64,000 nt of DNA from M3007 sp046316495 (GCA_046316495.1 JBKDAM010000045.1:62001-126000), one strand, 5' to 3'; shown: positions 7,318 through 17,316, counted from the first letter of the stretch. Notes: generated by a model not told the origin, from the sequence alone. Program-made: numbers and translations.

Positions 7318-9081
7318 CTACCCCTTCACATACTTCCGTTTCCTCCACCACAAAAACCCCAATCCAAACAGGGCAATAAATAACACCGACCCGCCGATGT
7401 TCAACACCTGCCAGAACAGTTGCTCTTCCTTGGCGCGAACGTTGTCCAACAAACGCAGTTTTACTTCCCGGCTCCTGGCCTCAATCACTCCAGAAGGATC
7501 CGTGAGGTATTCCACCGCATTCAGCATCAGTTCTTTGTTGGAATACGTGCTGCGCTCAAACCGGTTGAATCCTAGGGGCAACCATTGCTGTTCCCCTTTC
7601 TCATCTATCCGAATCGTATTCGCCGCCACATCTCCATCGCTGATCACAAGCATCTGGGTAGGCAAGCTCTGACTCCGATACTCCAGCCCAATCCGCTGCA
7701 GATCAGAGGCTAATTCCTGCGATACCCGGTTTTCAAAATTGGATGGGAAAACACCCTCCAGCAATACTCCTACCGTTTGCGCTCCTTTATCAAATTTTTT
7801 GGGGTCTGCAGGATACCTCAAGATGTCAAAATTCAAATCCACCGGACTGAATTGCAGGCGGCTGTACGTGCTGGACTGCAATAAAACAGTTTTTTTAACC
7901 GCTGTTTTGGTTCGAATGGTATCAATGGAGGAACAAAACTTCAACTCTGTTCGATCCAGGTTTTTCACAATGGGATGTGGAGCGGTGGGACGAACGGCAG
8001 GATGGTAATACCAGTCAAATAGTTCCAGCTGCGGCGCATTCCCTAACATGCCCGTCTGCAGTGGAATTTTGGTACACTGCAGGTCTACCACTAAATCAGG
8101 TTGTAACCGAACACCGTATTTAAACAAAATATCCTCCAAGTTGATAGGGTAATCTTGAGGGATAAACCGACCTCCCATGCGCATACTATCCAAATCCGCA
8201 CCGAGCCGGTCTACCAACCAAATGACTTTCCCGCCGTTCATCACGTATTGATCAATCTTGAACTTGTCTTTTTCGGAAAAGGCAAACCGCGGTTTGGCAA
8301 CAATCAACAAGGCACAGGGTTTGGGAGCAATTTCACCCGGTCGAAGGGTACGTTTTGCTAAAGTGGCTTCGGTAGGAATTTCTAAAACGGAGTCCAACGT
8401 AATTCGGCCTGTCTCATAGAACTGATCAAGGCTGCGCTCCAAATCCGTGGTTTGAATTTTTTCTAATTCCCCATGGCCCTCTGTAAACAACACAATGGGC
8501 TGCTCGGGAGCTTGAAGTTTTTTAATTGCGTTGGCGAATTTATACTCTAATAAGCTCACTGAGTTGTTAATCACCTCATCGGGCGACAAGGATGGGGATT
8601 CATTTTCCAACAATTTGACGGGCAGTTGTCGGTTTTTATAATGGAAAATGGCAACTGGATAAATCAACTTTTGAGTGGAAGCCCCATCTTCCATCACCCT
8701 AAGGTTCACCGGATTAATGCCAATTTCGCTTAGATTTTTCCGACGGGCATTAATATCTTCTACGCTACCTGCTCCCGGATCTTCAAAAAGATAGTCCAAG
8801 TAACCACTCTGCGACCTAAAATCATCCAGCATTTCGCGAGTGGCCGTTTGAAGCCGTTTGAAGCCGGCTGGGAAGCTACCTTCGAGCAAGACCTCTACAT
8901 ACACCCGCTCATCCAGCTCTTTTAACAACGTTTTAGTGGGCTTTGTCAGCGTAAACCGCTTTTCTTCGGTTAGGTCAAGGTGACCATAGAAGACATTCGC
9001 AATAATATTCACAAACACAATAATGCCAACTATGAGCGCGAATTGAAGCAGCGCTTGGGCACGCGGTGATCTACGTTTCAT
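7318..9081 (-). CDS. gldG: Gliding motility ABC transporter component GldG
   Basis: The protein has 587 residues. It has an N-terminal membrane helix (FALIVGIIVFVNIIANVFY), then the family start DLTEEKRFTLTKPTKTLLKE. A large extracytoplasmic ABC-transporter-auxiliary domain follows (VLFTEGHGELEKIQTTDLER and VIWLVDRLGADLDSMRMGG are typical blocks). A second helix near the C-terminus (VLFIALFGLGFLWWRKRK) ends in basic residues. GldG works with the permease GldF and ATPase GldA in gliding and type IX secretion-linked functions of Bacteroidota. GldF is normally next to GldG, but here the upstream neighbour, 6 nt away, is nadE, and no gldF is in the window. Confidence 0.93.
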   Translation of the reverse strand: MKRRSPRAQALLQFALIVGIIVFVNIIANVFYGHLDLTEEKRFTLTKPTKTLLKELDERVYVEVLLEGSFPAGFKRLQTATREMLDDFRSQSGYLDYLFEDPGAGSVEDINARRKNLSEIGINPVNLRVMEDGASTQKLIYPVAIFHYKNRQLPVKLLENESPSLSPDEVINNSVSLLEYKFANAIKKLQAPEQPIVLFTEGHGELEKIQTTDLERSLDQFYETGRITLDSVLEIPTEATLAKRTLRPGEIAPKPCALLIVAKPRFAFSEKDKFKIDQYVMNGGKVIWLVDRLGADLDSMRMGGRFIPQDYPINLEDILFKYGVRLQPDLVVDLQCTKIPLQTGMLGNAPQLELFDWYYHPAVRPTAPHPIVKNLDRTELKFCSSIDTIRTKTAVKKTVLLQSSTYSRLQFSPVDLNFDILRYPADPKKFDKGAQTVGVLLEGVFPSNFENRVSQELASDLQRIGLEYRSQSLPTQMLVISDGDVAANTIRIDEKGEQQWLPLGFNRFERSTYSNKELMLNAVEYLTDPSGVIEARSREVKLRLLDNVRAKEEQLFWQVLNIGGSVLFIALFGLGFLWWRKRKYVKG

Positions 9082-9087
9082 ACGAAA

Positions 9088-10725
9088 TTAGGATAAGTAT
9101 TTTCCAACAATAGGCATTCGACGGCCCATTCCAAAGGACTTACGGCTCACCCGGATCACCGGCGCCGCTTGTTCACGTTTAAATTCATTGATATTCACCA
9201 TACGAAGCACACGCTTGACGAGATCTGACTCAAACCCCATCTCTACGAGCTCGTTTGGCCCTTTTCGGCATTCTATATATTGGTATAAAAGTGGATCCAG
9301 GACTTCATAAAGTGGCAAGGAATCGCTGTCTTTTTGCCCAGGCCGGAGCTCCGCACTCGGTGGCTTTTCAATGGAATTGGGCGGGATGCAGGCTCCGTCT
9401 TTGTTGAGGTAATGCGCCAATTCGTAGACCTCGGTTTTGTACACATCTCCGAGAACCGCCAGTCCACCGCACATATCACCGTACAGCGTGCCGTAACCGA
9501 CCGCCATTTCGCTCTTGTTGCTGGTATTTAGGAGAATATTACCAAATTTATTACTCATAGCCATCAGCAAGGTACCCCTTACCCGCGCCTGAATGTTTTC
9601 TTCCGTTAAATTGGCAGGAAAAGCCCAAAACAAAGAAGAAAGGCTGGTTTCAAAGGCTTGGTACAAGGGCTCAATGGGCACTAAATCATACTGGATTCCC
9701 AGGTTTTGAGCCAGTTGCCGCGCATCCTGAACCGAATGGTCGCTGCTGTGCTGGCTGGGCATAAGGACCCCTCGCACATTCTCAGCACCCAAGGCTCGAA
9801 CCGCCAAAGCGGCTGTCACAGCAGAGTCAATGCCTCCCGACAAACCCAAAATGGCTTTTTTAAAACCCAATTTTGCAAAATAATCGCGAATTCCCAATAC
9901 CAACGCATCGTGAATCAAGGCTGTCTTGGGAGGAGTGGTGGAGGTGAACGACCGGCCTTTCTGGACTTCCTCTAGCTCATAATAGGAAATTTGCTCCTCA
10001 AAATATGCCATTTCATCAAACAATCGCCCATCTGGGGACATGACCAGGCTTCCTCCATCAAAGACGATATCCGTCTGAGCCCCTACCTGATTGGCATAAA
10101 ACAAGGGTAATTTATAGCGCTCCACGTTGGCACGAACCGTTGCCAGGCGAATTTCAGCCTGTTGGTAAGAAAACGGAGAAGCCGATAAATTCAAAATGAC
10201 CTCCGGCTGTTGATCTATCATTTCATCCAATGGGCAAACGGTGTATAACGGATTCTCATTTCCCACATTCCAGATATCCTCACAGATGGTCAAGGCCATT
10301 TTTTTGCCCTTGAAGTGCACCACTTCATAACGGCTGGCTGGTTCAAAATAGCGGTACTCATCAAAAATATCGTAGGTTGGTAGCAGGGTCTTGTGTTGAA
10401 CCCCCAAAATAGCGCCCTCATACAAGAAGTAAGCAGAGTTGTACAAATCTTTTCCCGCCAGCACCGGATTGCGGCTGGGGGCCCCTACCACAATCCCAAT
10501 TCCAACACTTGCTGCCTGCAAGGAGGCAATCGACGCCTCACATTGCACTATAAAGTCTTCAAATTCTAAAAAATCACGGGGAGGATAGCCGCATACCGCC
10601 AACTCGCCAAACAAAACCAAATCAGCACCCACCTGCCGAGCCTGCTCCACAGCATCCAGCATTTTCTGAAGATTCCCTTCAAAATGACCAATATGGTAAT
10701 TCAATTGTGCTATTGCAATCTTCAT
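9088..10725 (-). CDS. nadE: Glutamine-dependent NAD+ synthetase
   Basis: This 545-residue two-domain enzyme makes NAD+ from deamido-NAD+, ATP and glutamine in the cytoplasm. Residues 1 to about 245 form a nitrilase-type glutaminase with the three expected catalytic sites: Glu in FGELAVCGYPP, Lys in HKTLLPTYDIFDEYRYF and Cys in ALTICEDIW. The C-terminal synthetase has the ATP-pyrophosphatase loop LGLSGGIDSAVTAAL, and SNKSEMAVGYGTLYGDMCGG further on. Length and domain order match the family. It is 6 nt upstream of gldG on the same strand, so the two form one transcription unit. Confidence 0.95.
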   Translation of the reverse strand: MKIAIAQLNYHIGHFEGNLQKMLDAVEQARQVGADLVLFGELAVCGYPPRDFLEFEDFIVQCEASIASLQAASVGIGIVVGAPSRNPVLAGKDLYNSAYFLYEGAILGVQHKTLLPTYDIFDEYRYFEPASRYEVVHFKGKKMALTICEDIWNVGNENPLYTVCPLDEMIDQQPEVILNLSASPFSYQQAEIRLATVRANVERYKLPLFYANQVGAQTDIVFDGGSLVMSPDGRLFDEMAYFEEQISYYELEEVQKGRSFTSTTPPKTALIHDALVLGIRDYFAKLGFKKAILGLSGGIDSAVTAALAVRALGAENVRGVLMPSQHSSDHSVQDARQLAQNLGIQYDLVPIEPLYQAFETSLSSLFWAFPANLTEENIQARVRGTLLMAMSNKFGNILLNTSNKSEMAVGYGTLYGDMCGGLAVLGDVYKTEVYELAHYLNKDGACIPPNSIEKPPSAELRPGQKDSDSLPLYEVLDPLLYQYIECRKGPNELVEMGFESDLVKRVLRMVNINEFKREQAAPVIRVSRKSFGMGRRMPIVGKYLS

Positions 10726-10819
10726 GTTCCAATATCCCGTTTTAGGGCCGCAAATATCCGTTTTTTTTGGCGCCCACTCAACTACTCACCACTTTTTCCA
10801 TCTATCAAACCCAAATCAA

Positions 10820-11590
10820 TTATAAGACACCCATGGCTAACAGCACCGCAAACACCAACATAAAGCAACCCGTCACCCATTGTACTAAGCGAAAGGTCAC
10901 CTTCTTCAAGTACCGCGCTCCTATCCAAGCACCCGCAAACGCACAGGCGGTCGCAAAAACAACCATTCCCCACTCTTCCATTAATCCCGCTCCCTTAAAT
11001 CGAGTGAAATAAACCGGTAATCGGGTAAAATCCACCAGACAAGCGACCACTACCCCCGTAGCAACATAGGCAGATTTGTCCAAACCCGCATTAATCAAAA
11101 AGGCAGACCGCAAGGCACCCTGATTTCCACTCAAACCGCCAAAAAATCCACTTAACAACCCACCAAGCGTTAAGTAACGTTGCGCAAACTGTACTTTTTT
11201 TAAACCCGGGAGCAACTCCATAAAGGTAAAAAAGACCATCAGGACCGCAATCACCAATTTCAACCAGCTGATCTCACATAAATGGGATCCTAAGTACCAC
11301 TGATACAAAACCGGTAATTGAATTAAGCCAGCCAATAAAGTAGCCCCTACAAAACCACCCACCACGGAAGGTGCCCCAAACCGCCATACGGTGTCCCAAT
11401 TGGCCGACTTCCCAAGTAGACTTAACTTGAAAAGGTTGTTCAACAAATGAACCACGCCCGTCAATGCTACCGCCACCGGTATTGGAAAAAAAAGTCCAAA
11501 TACCGGTGTCAACAAGGTGCCCAATCCAAATCCCGAAAACAAGGTTAATAAAGAACCCAAAAAGGCCGTAATCCCTATAATCCAAACCAT
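10820..11590 (-). CDS. TSUP (TauE/SafE) family membrane permease
   Basis: The protein has 256 residues from the ATG at 11590. About eight hydrophobic helices are visible, beginning MVWIIGITAFLGSLLTLFSG, with the family pattern FGLGTLLTPVFGLFFPIPVA and the later GGLSGNQGALRSAFLINAG, which is the second half-repeat signature of TauE/SafE permeases. The family exports sulfite, organosulfonates or other small anions; the substrate here is not determined. I prefer 11590 to the ATG at 11620 because a TACTTTTG -7 element lies at 11609-11616, between the two. Confidence 0.85.
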   Translation of the reverse strand: MVWIIGITAFLGSLLTLFSGFGLGTLLTPVFGLFFPIPVAVALTGVVHLLNNLFKLSLLGKSANWDTVWRFGAPSVVGGFVGATLLAGLIQLPVLYQWYLGSHLCEISWLKLVIAVLMVFFTFMELLPGLKKVQFAQRYLTLGGLLSGFFGGLSGNQGALRSAFLINAGLDKSAYVATGVVVACLVDFTRLPVYFTRFKGAGLMEEWGMVVFATACAFAGAWIGARYLKKVTFRLVQWVTGCFMLVFAVLLAMGVL

Positions 11591-11608
11591 ATTCTTGCTT
11601 TTTGCCCT

Positions 11609-11616
11609 CAAAAGTA
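11609..11616 (-). promoter_or_regulatory. -7 element (TACTTTTG) of the TSUP permease gene
   Basis: Read on the minus strand this is a perfect TAnnTTTG match, 18 nt before the ATG at 11590. It rules out the longer start at 11620. Confidence 0.6.
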
Positions 11617-11662
11617 GCAACTCCGTTCAGAAAGCCCGTTTTTTGCAGTTTAATTTTAACAT

Positions 11663-13099
11663 ATGAAGTATGAAACGGTGATCGGGCTGGAAATCCACGT
11701 CCAACTGAATACTCGATCCAAACTTTTCTGTTCAGACCCGGTACTATTCGGTGCTCCGCCCAACACGCAGGTGAGCCCTGTTTCGCTCGCTCATCCCGGC
11801 ACCTTGCCCTACCTCAACCGAACCGCTGTCGAATATGCCGTACGCCTGGGCCTCGCGCTGGGATCCACCATCGATCGAGCATCCCGTTTTGATCGAAAAA
11901 ACTATTTTTACCCGGATCTGCCCAAAGGCTATCAGATCACCCAGGATCGCCGACCCATTTGTGTGGGCGGACAAGTACTTATTGGCAGTCGAACCATCCG
12001 AATTCACCACATCCACCTGGAAGAAGACGCCGGCAAAAGCATCCATGATCAACACCCCATCGAAAGCTGGATCGATCTGAACCGGGCAGGGGTGCCGCTC
12101 CTCGAAATTGTGACAGAGCCCGACCTCCGATCCGCAGAGGAAACAGCCTTATTTATGGAAGAAATTCGCCGACTGGTCCGCTGGATCGGCATCAGTGATG
12201 GAAATATGGAGGAAGGTTCCCTGCGCTGTGATGTCAATATCTCCTTGCGCCCCGAAGGAAGTTCTACGTACGGCGAACGCTGCGAGCTCAAAAATATGAA
12301 CTCCATGCGCTTCGCCAAAAAAGCCATCCAATTCGAACAGGATCGCCAACTTCAGTTGCTAAAAAAGGGCGAAACCATTCCTCGACAAACGCGGGGATTT
12401 GACCCAGAGAGCGGACAAACCTACGCTCAGCGCGACAAAGAAGAAGCCCACGACTACCGTTATTTTCCAGAGCCCGATCTACCACCCGTTCTGATCAGTG
12501 AGGAATGGTTCCGACAAATCCAAACAAGCCTTCCCATTCTTCCAAGGAATTACCAAACCCACTTTGAGGAAGACCTGGGGATGACACCCCAAGAAGCACA
12601 GCTGCTCTGCCAGGAGCGCCGAACTGCCGAATGGGTAAAGCAGGCTTCTACGCAGCTGCCGGCCCCGCTCTTCAAGTGGTTTACCCAGCTAATTATTCAA
12701 AAAATCTTGCCCTGGTGCGCCGAAAACGGCCAAAGTCCTGAAACGCTGCCCGTCCCGTTGTCCTCCTGGAGGCAAGTGCTGGAACTCATCCAATCGGAAC
12801 AAATAAGTGCCTCTGCCGCGTATCAAAAATTAGTTCCTGCCGTTTTGGCAAACCCCCAGCGCTCTCCAGAGGAACTAGCGGAACAGCTGGAATTGCTGCA
12901 CGAAGCAGACGAGGCATGGTTGGCAACAATCATTGATGAAGTACTACAGCGTTTTCCTGACAAGGTAAAAGAGTACCAAAAGGGCAAAAAAAACTTGATT
13001 GGACTGTTTATGGGAGAAGTAATGCGCATTTCCAAAGGCAAAGCCGAGCCCAAAAGCACCCAACAATTGCTTCAGAAAAAACTGCTCCAAGAGAAATAG
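11663..13099 (+). CDS. gatB: Asp-tRNA(Asn)/Glu-tRNA(Gln) amidotransferase subunit B
   Basis: The protein has 478 residues, normal for GatB. It is the tRNA-binding and kinase subunit of GatCAB, which converts misacylated Glu-tRNA(Gln) or Asp-tRNA(Asn). Diagnostic blocks are MKYETVIGLEIHVQLNTRSK, EDAGKSIHD, GVPLLEIVTEPDLRS and DVNISLRPEG, with a C-terminal YqeY-like helical domain (ELIQSEQISASAAYQKL). The zinc-type cysteines of many GatB proteins (CPVCLG) are replaced here (VSPVSLAHPG), as is common in Bacteroidota as far as I recall. gatA and gatC are not nearby. It converges on the LytTR regulator gene 25 nt away with no clear terminator. Confidence 0.95.
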   Translation: MKYETVIGLEIHVQLNTRSKLFCSDPVLFGAPPNTQVSPVSLAHPGTLPYLNRTAVEYAVRLGLALGSTIDRASRFDRKNYFYPDLPKGYQITQDRRPICVGGQVLIGSRTIRIHHIHLEEDAGKSIHDQHPIESWIDLNRAGVPLLEIVTEPDLRSAEETALFMEEIRRLVRWIGISDGNMEEGSLRCDVNISLRPEGSSTYGERCELKNMNSMRFAKKAIQFEQDRQLQLLKKGETIPRQTRGFDPESGQTYAQRDKEEAHDYRYFPEPDLPPVLISEEWFRQIQTSLPILPRNYQTHFEEDLGMTPQEAQLLCQERRTAEWVKQASTQLPAPLFKWFTQLIIQKILPWCAENGQSPETLPVPLSSWRQVLELIQSEQISASAAYQKLVPAVLANPQRSPEELAEQLELLHEADEAWLATIIDEVLQRFPDKVKEYQKGKKNLIGLFMGEVMRISKGKAEPKSTQQLLQKKLLQEK

Positions 13100-13124
13100 G
13101 AGCTTGGTATTTTTTTTTCAAACC

Positions 13125-13865
13125 CTAACCACCTACCAGCCATTGCCGGAAATCGGCCGCTCGCTCGGTGCTCACCACCGTCTCTACATCCGCCGGTGGG
13201 TCCAGGTCGATCTTTAAGCGCGACTTGCTGTGTGGATGCATCTCTTTAATGGCGTGTATCTGTACAATAAACTGCCGGTTGATTCGAAAAAACAAACTAG
13301 CATCCAGGCTTTCCTCCAGGCGATCCAAGGGCATATCCAGCGGATACCGCTTCCCCGTACTTCGCGTCACCAAAAAAGTCAGTTTATCTCGGGTATAAAA
13401 ATAAGCCACATCTTGCACTTCTACCAAACGCATGCTTTGGCCTAACCGCACCAAGATTCTACGCAGGGGTTCAGCAGGAGCAGCCTTCAAAACGGGCGTA
13501 ACCACTCGAATCTGCCATTGATGAAATTTTTCCAAAGCAGCCTTCACCTCTTCCGATTTGATGGGCTTCATCAGGTAATCAATTGCGTTCACCTTGAATG
13601 CTCGAAGGGTGTACGCATCGAAGGCTGTGGTGAAAATAATCGGCGCTGACACCTCCACTTGTTCGAAGACATCGAAAGCGGATCCATCCGCCAGGTGGAT
13701 ATCCATAAAAATCAAGTCAGGCGCTGGCTGTTGCTGTAAATACTGCACCGTTGCCTCCACGGAATCCAGCCGTTGAACCACTTCAGCGTCTGGAGCGTGT
13801 TCCGCAATGATTTTTTCCAATCGGCGGAGCGCCGGTGCTTCATCTTCAATTAGGACAATTTTCAT
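13125..13865 (-). CDS. LytTR-family response regulator
   Basis: The protein has 246 residues. An N-terminal receiver domain has the acidic pocket (LIEDEAP), the phosphoacceptor Asp55 (FMDIHLADG), and the conserved Thr and Lys (TAFDAY, DYLMKPI). The C-terminal LytTR DNA-binding domain begins near 145 (ILVRLGQSMRLVEVQDVAYF) and contains FFRINRQFIVQIHAIKEMH. It begins 1 nt from the end of the sensor kinase gene, so it is the cognate regulator of that kinase. Confidence 0.93.
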   Translation of the reverse strand: MKIVLIEDEAPALRRLEKIIAEHAPDAEVVQRLDSVEATVQYLQQQPAPDLIFMDIHLADGSAFDVFEQVEVSAPIIFTTAFDAYTLRAFKVNAIDYLMKPIKSEEVKAALEKFHQWQIRVVTPVLKAAPAEPLRRILVRLGQSMRLVEVQDVAYFYTRDKLTFLVTRSTGKRYPLDMPLDRLEESLDASLFFRINRQFIVQIHAIKEMHPHSKSRLKIDLDPPADVETVVSTERAADFRQWLVGG

Positions 13866-13866
13866 A

Positions 13867-16752
13867 TTAAGCAGGCAATATCAATGGAATATGAACCGCA
13901 AACTGCTGTTCGTCTGCGCGAACGGTAATTTCTTTTCCGGCAATTAAATCATAACGATGGGCAATACTTTGCAAACCAAAACCAGCGCCTTCCTCCGGTT
14001 TTTTCTTCGGATTCAGATTATTTTGAACGGTCAGGCAAGGACCATCCTCGATGAAAACGCGAATTCGAAGTGGCTGTTTTTGGGAAATCACATTGTGCTT
14101 CACCGCATTTTCAATCAACATTTGAATAACCAAAGGAAATATCAAATAACGCCCGGGTACCGTTTCCGGCAACTGTACCTCCAAAGCAGATTCATACCTT
14201 CTTTTTAGTAAAAACACAAAATCATTGGCAATTTTGAGTTCATCCTCCAAAGGTATCAGGTCTTTTTCCCGATAAATTAGAATACTTCGGTAAAAATCAG
14301 CTAGATGTTGCACATACTGCACCGCCTGACCGGGCTGTTCTTCAATAATAGCCACCAAGGTATTCAGGCTATTAAACAAAAAATGCGGATTAATCTGTGC
14401 TTTTAGGGCGGTTAATTGAGCGCTCATTTTCTCGCGCTGCAACGCCTGCTCTCTCAATACCCGGCGCTCTCTGCCTAACAAATAAAACCAAAATCCTGCC
14501 ACCAAACCACCGGTAGCAATTACCCAAAACCACCACTCCATCCAAAAAGGCTTCTGAATGGTGAAGGCATAAACCGCCTCCTGAACACCTTCAAACCGAC
14601 CGTGTTCCGTGGATTGCACCCGGAAGCGATAATTACCCGGTGGCAAATTCGGATAAGAGGCCACCCGATCGCGCGACAAAACCCAATCAGGATCGTAGCC
14701 CTCTAGCTGGTAACGGTAATAAACGGCATCCGGATTGGTCAACCAAATTCCTCTGAATTCTACTAAAAATTGATTTTGATCGTGGGGAAACAGGTGCTCC
14801 TGCTGGAACTGAACGGTTCTGCCTGACACCACCACCGCCGTGATCGCTGTAGCAGGATCGGTCGCAAATTCCCTGGCAAACCCAGCTACTCTGCTGATTC
14901 CATGGTTAGAACCCAACCAAACCTGTGATTTTTCATCGCTCCAAACGGCATTTAATTGATATTCACTGCCCGGTAAACCACTGGTTCCTGCATGAAACGA
15001 AAAATGGGATCGCTCTGGGAGGAACAACTCAACGCCGTCCTCATAACCCAACACCAGGTACCCCTTCGGGGTGCTGGTCAGGCTGTTTATCTGCATACTA
15101 TGTAAATGATCCTCCGTAGAATAACGGGTAAAAGCTCCATTCTCCAACTTGAATAGACCTGTATTTTCGCCAGAAAACCAAATTCGCCCCCGCTTATCTT
15201 CTGCTATGGAGTAGATTTTTTTCAAAGAAACCTCCAGGGCGTTTTCGTAACAGAACCACTCTCCTGCCTCCAACCGACAAAGTCCTTTTCCATCGGTACC
15301 CATCCAGATGGTACCGTTTTGGGCTACCAACACTTTATAAATATATACATCTGCGGCAACAGCTCGTCCATGCTGATCGTACAGCCGATTGATTTTCCAG
15401 GAATCCCAATCAATAGCGATCAGCCCTCCCAGCGTGCTTACCAACGCTTGATTTGTAGCTGCCATGCTCAAAATACTACCGTTCGGTAGGCCCTCCGCCA
15501 AGTCCAGGTGACGTATCAACTGGCCTTTTTCATCAAAAACATAGATCCCATCTCCAAATGTACCTGCCCAAAGATGACCCCGGGGAGTTGTCAGGAGCGA
15601 CAATACATTCAAATCTTTGGGCCCAATTTGTCTCCAACCAGCAGCGTCCTGGCACCAAAGCCCTTGCGTGGTTCCCGCCCACAAGCGGCCAGACGGGTCA
15701 GTGCAAACGGCTTGAACGGACTTGGCCGGAAGCTCAACCTGTGCTAGTTGAAGATTGGCAGAACGGAGCTTTCCATGGTCCGAGAGCGCCCAAAGTTGTC
15801 CCTCCCGATCGCGTTGCAGTTGCCGGGCAGACCAGCGAGTGATTTGGGGAAAGATCCTGCCGCTACTAGGGTCGGCTAATACAAGTCCTGCCTCAGAGGT
15901 ACTGCACCAGATTTCGTAGGCGCTAAACACCGCCATGGACCGAATTTCTCCGGCTTGCCAATCGGCAAATGGAAACCGCATTTCTAAGGATTGAGGGTGA
16001 ACCGCCCAAATTCCGGCATTATTGGAGCCCATCCAAATCCAACCATCTGGACCTACGGCCAAACTGGTAATGACCTCATCTGGCATACCCTGCGCTTTGG
16101 TGAGGGATTGAACCGTTTTCGTACCCTCCTTAGAAATAGAACAGATGCTCACTCCTTGATCCGTGGCCACCCATACCCTCCCATAGGCATCCATTTCTAG
16201 GTCATATACATCATCGCTACAAAGAGCATCCCCTTCTCGGTTAAATTGCCAAACCCTTTTTGGGGTAATGGCGTACAAGCCCTCTCCGTAGGTCGACATC
16301 CATAGAAGCGAAGGGCTGGAGGAAGCGAAACCAGTGATTGGAACGGCAGGACAACCCTCTTCAGGTTCCCAGAGGCGTAATTCTCCTCGATGGTAGTTTC
16401 GAATATCATTGGCGCGCCCTTGTCCCATGGTACTTGAACGGGTAAGGTCGAGGGTTGCTACTTTTCCGGTACCAAAACCCACCCAAATCTGATGGTTCCA
16501 TTCTCCAATAGCCCGAATACCTTTTGCTTGTTTACAAGAATCGGCCAATTGGTAATAATCAAATTGCTGACCATCATACGAAAACACTCGATTTCCCCCT
16601 CCCATCCAAATTTGCCCATGACTGTCCTGGAAAAACGTTTGAATAGGCGTATCTCCCCAGTCTTCCGGTTTGTGCTCCTTGAAGACGGGTAATTGCCCCC
16701 AACCACAAAAAAAGGAGAGAACACTTAGCAGACCCATGAGCTGTGTTCTCAC
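13867..16752 (-). CDS. Beta-propeller sensor histidine kinase (LytS-type kinase domain)
   Basis: The protein has 961 residues. After a signal peptide comes a long series of two-component propeller repeats (WMGGGNRVFSYDG, LWMSTYGEGLYAI, IWMGSNNAGIWAV and others), forming a double periplasmic propeller. A Y_Y_Y domain follows (YRYQLEGYDPDWVLSRD), then one membrane helix (WWFWVIATGGLVAGFWFYLL) and a His_kinase/HATPase module with the phosphoacceptor at His790 (LKAQINPHFLFNSLN) and N-box IENAVKHN. The start is GTG at 16752, one base after the yceI stop; ATG at 16737 is an alternative that would shorten the signal peptide. Such receptors often sense polysaccharides in Bacteroidota, but the partner gene here is yceI rather than a sugar-use locus. 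Confidence 0.92.
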   Translation of the reverse strand: MRTQLMGLLSVLSFFCGWGQLPVFKEHKPEDWGDTPIQTFFQDSHGQIWMGGGNRVFSYDGQQFDYYQLADSCKQAKGIRAIGEWNHQIWVGFGTGKVATLDLTRSSTMGQGRANDIRNYHRGELRLWEPEEGCPAVPITGFASSSPSLLWMSTYGEGLYAITPKRVWQFNREGDALCSDDVYDLEMDAYGRVWVATDQGVSICSISKEGTKTVQSLTKAQGMPDEVITSLAVGPDGWIWMGSNNAGIWAVHPQSLEMRFPFADWQAGEIRSMAVFSAYEIWCSTSEAGLVLADPSSGRIFPQITRWSARQLQRDREGQLWALSDHGKLRSANLQLAQVELPAKSVQAVCTDPSGRLWAGTTQGLWCQDAAGWRQIGPKDLNVLSLLTTPRGHLWAGTFGDGIYVFDEKGQLIRHLDLAEGLPNGSILSMAATNQALVSTLGGLIAIDWDSWKINRLYDQHGRAVAADVYIYKVLVAQNGTIWMGTDGKGLCRLEAGEWFCYENALEVSLKKIYSIAEDKRGRIWFSGENTGLFKLENGAFTRYSTEDHLHSMQINSLTSTPKGYLVLGYEDGVELFLPERSHFSFHAGTSGLPGSEYQLNAVWSDEKSQVWLGSNHGISRVAGFAREFATDPATAITAVVVSGRTVQFQQEHLFPHDQNQFLVEFRGIWLTNPDAVYYRYQLEGYDPDWVLSRDRVASYPNLPPGNYRFRVQSTEHGRFEGVQEAVYAFTIQKPFWMEWWFWVIATGGLVAGFWFYLLGRERRVLREQALQREKMSAQLTALKAQINPHFLFNSLNTLVAIIEEQPGQAVQYVQHLADFYRSILIYREKDLIPLEDELKIANDFVFLLKRRYESALEVQLPETVPGRYLIFPLVIQMLIENAVKHNVISQKQPLRIRVFIEDGPCLTVQNNLNPKKKPEEGAGFGLQSIAHRYDLIAGKEITVRADEQQFAVHIPLILPA

Positions 16753-16753
16753 G

Positions 16754-17311
16754 TTACGATTGCGTACGAGTGAGTGTGCCCGAGACTTTTACCTCCACGG
16801 TTTCTGCTATTTTTTGGTGGACAATTTTGGGTATATTGATGGCATGTTCCTGCAATTGAACCGAGAACGTACTTTCGAAAATAATGACCCTGGGATGCAT
16901 GTCAACCTCTACCTTGATAATTCGTTCCTGCTCTACCCCATGGATCGTTAATTTACCTTTTGCACGGATGACCATTTTTTGATCCCGATTATAATCCACT
17001 TTTTCAATTATTTTTCCAGAAAAAGTAGCTACTGGATAGCGGTCTGTTTCCAGGTAATTTTCATGAAAATGACCTTTTTGCAGACCATTATTAAATCCAT
17101 CGAAGGATAAGATGGGGACCGACCAAGCAAAGGTGTTTTCAAACGGATTCAAAATACCCTTTAGCGATTGGCTTTTTGCCTGAATCATTTCCAGCGGTGC
17201 ATCTGACTTGAAATGAACACTCCCGCTAGAACAACGAAAAAGAAACTCAGATTGAGCAAGGCCCTCAGTAGAAAGCAGAGAAGCAATACAAAAAAGGAAT
17301 AAAAATCGCAT
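16754..17311 (-). CDS. YceI-like family protein
   Basis: The protein has 185 residues from the ATG at 17311. The signal peptide is MRFLFLFCIASLLSTEGLAQ. The mature part matches the YceI lipocalin-like fold: FKSDAPLEMIQAKSQSLKGI, then NTFAWSVPILSFDGFNNGLQ, HFHENYLETDRYPVATFSGK and KGKLTIHGVEQER. YceI proteins bind isoprenoids or other lipids in the periplasm. It heads an operon with the propeller kinase and LytTR regulator. The longer ATG at 17353 is unlikely because a TATCTTTG -7 element sits at 17317-17324, only 5 nt from the ATG used here. Confidence 0.9.
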   Translation of the reverse strand: MRFLFLFCIASLLSTEGLAQSEFLFRCSSGSVHFKSDAPLEMIQAKSQSLKGILNPFENTFAWSVPILSFDGFNNGLQKGHFHENYLETDRYPVATFSGKIIEKVDYNRDQKMVIRAKGKLTIHGVEQERIIKVEVDMHPRVIIFESTFSVQLQEHAINIPKIVHQKIAETVEVKVSGTLTRTQS

Positions 17312-17316
17312 AAAGT

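Noticed and set aside
11744..12080. ORFs antisense to gatB and similar antisense ORFs inside alaS, dnaK, uvrA and rlmD
   Set aside because: They mirror the codon pattern of the conserved gene on the other strand and have no support of their own.
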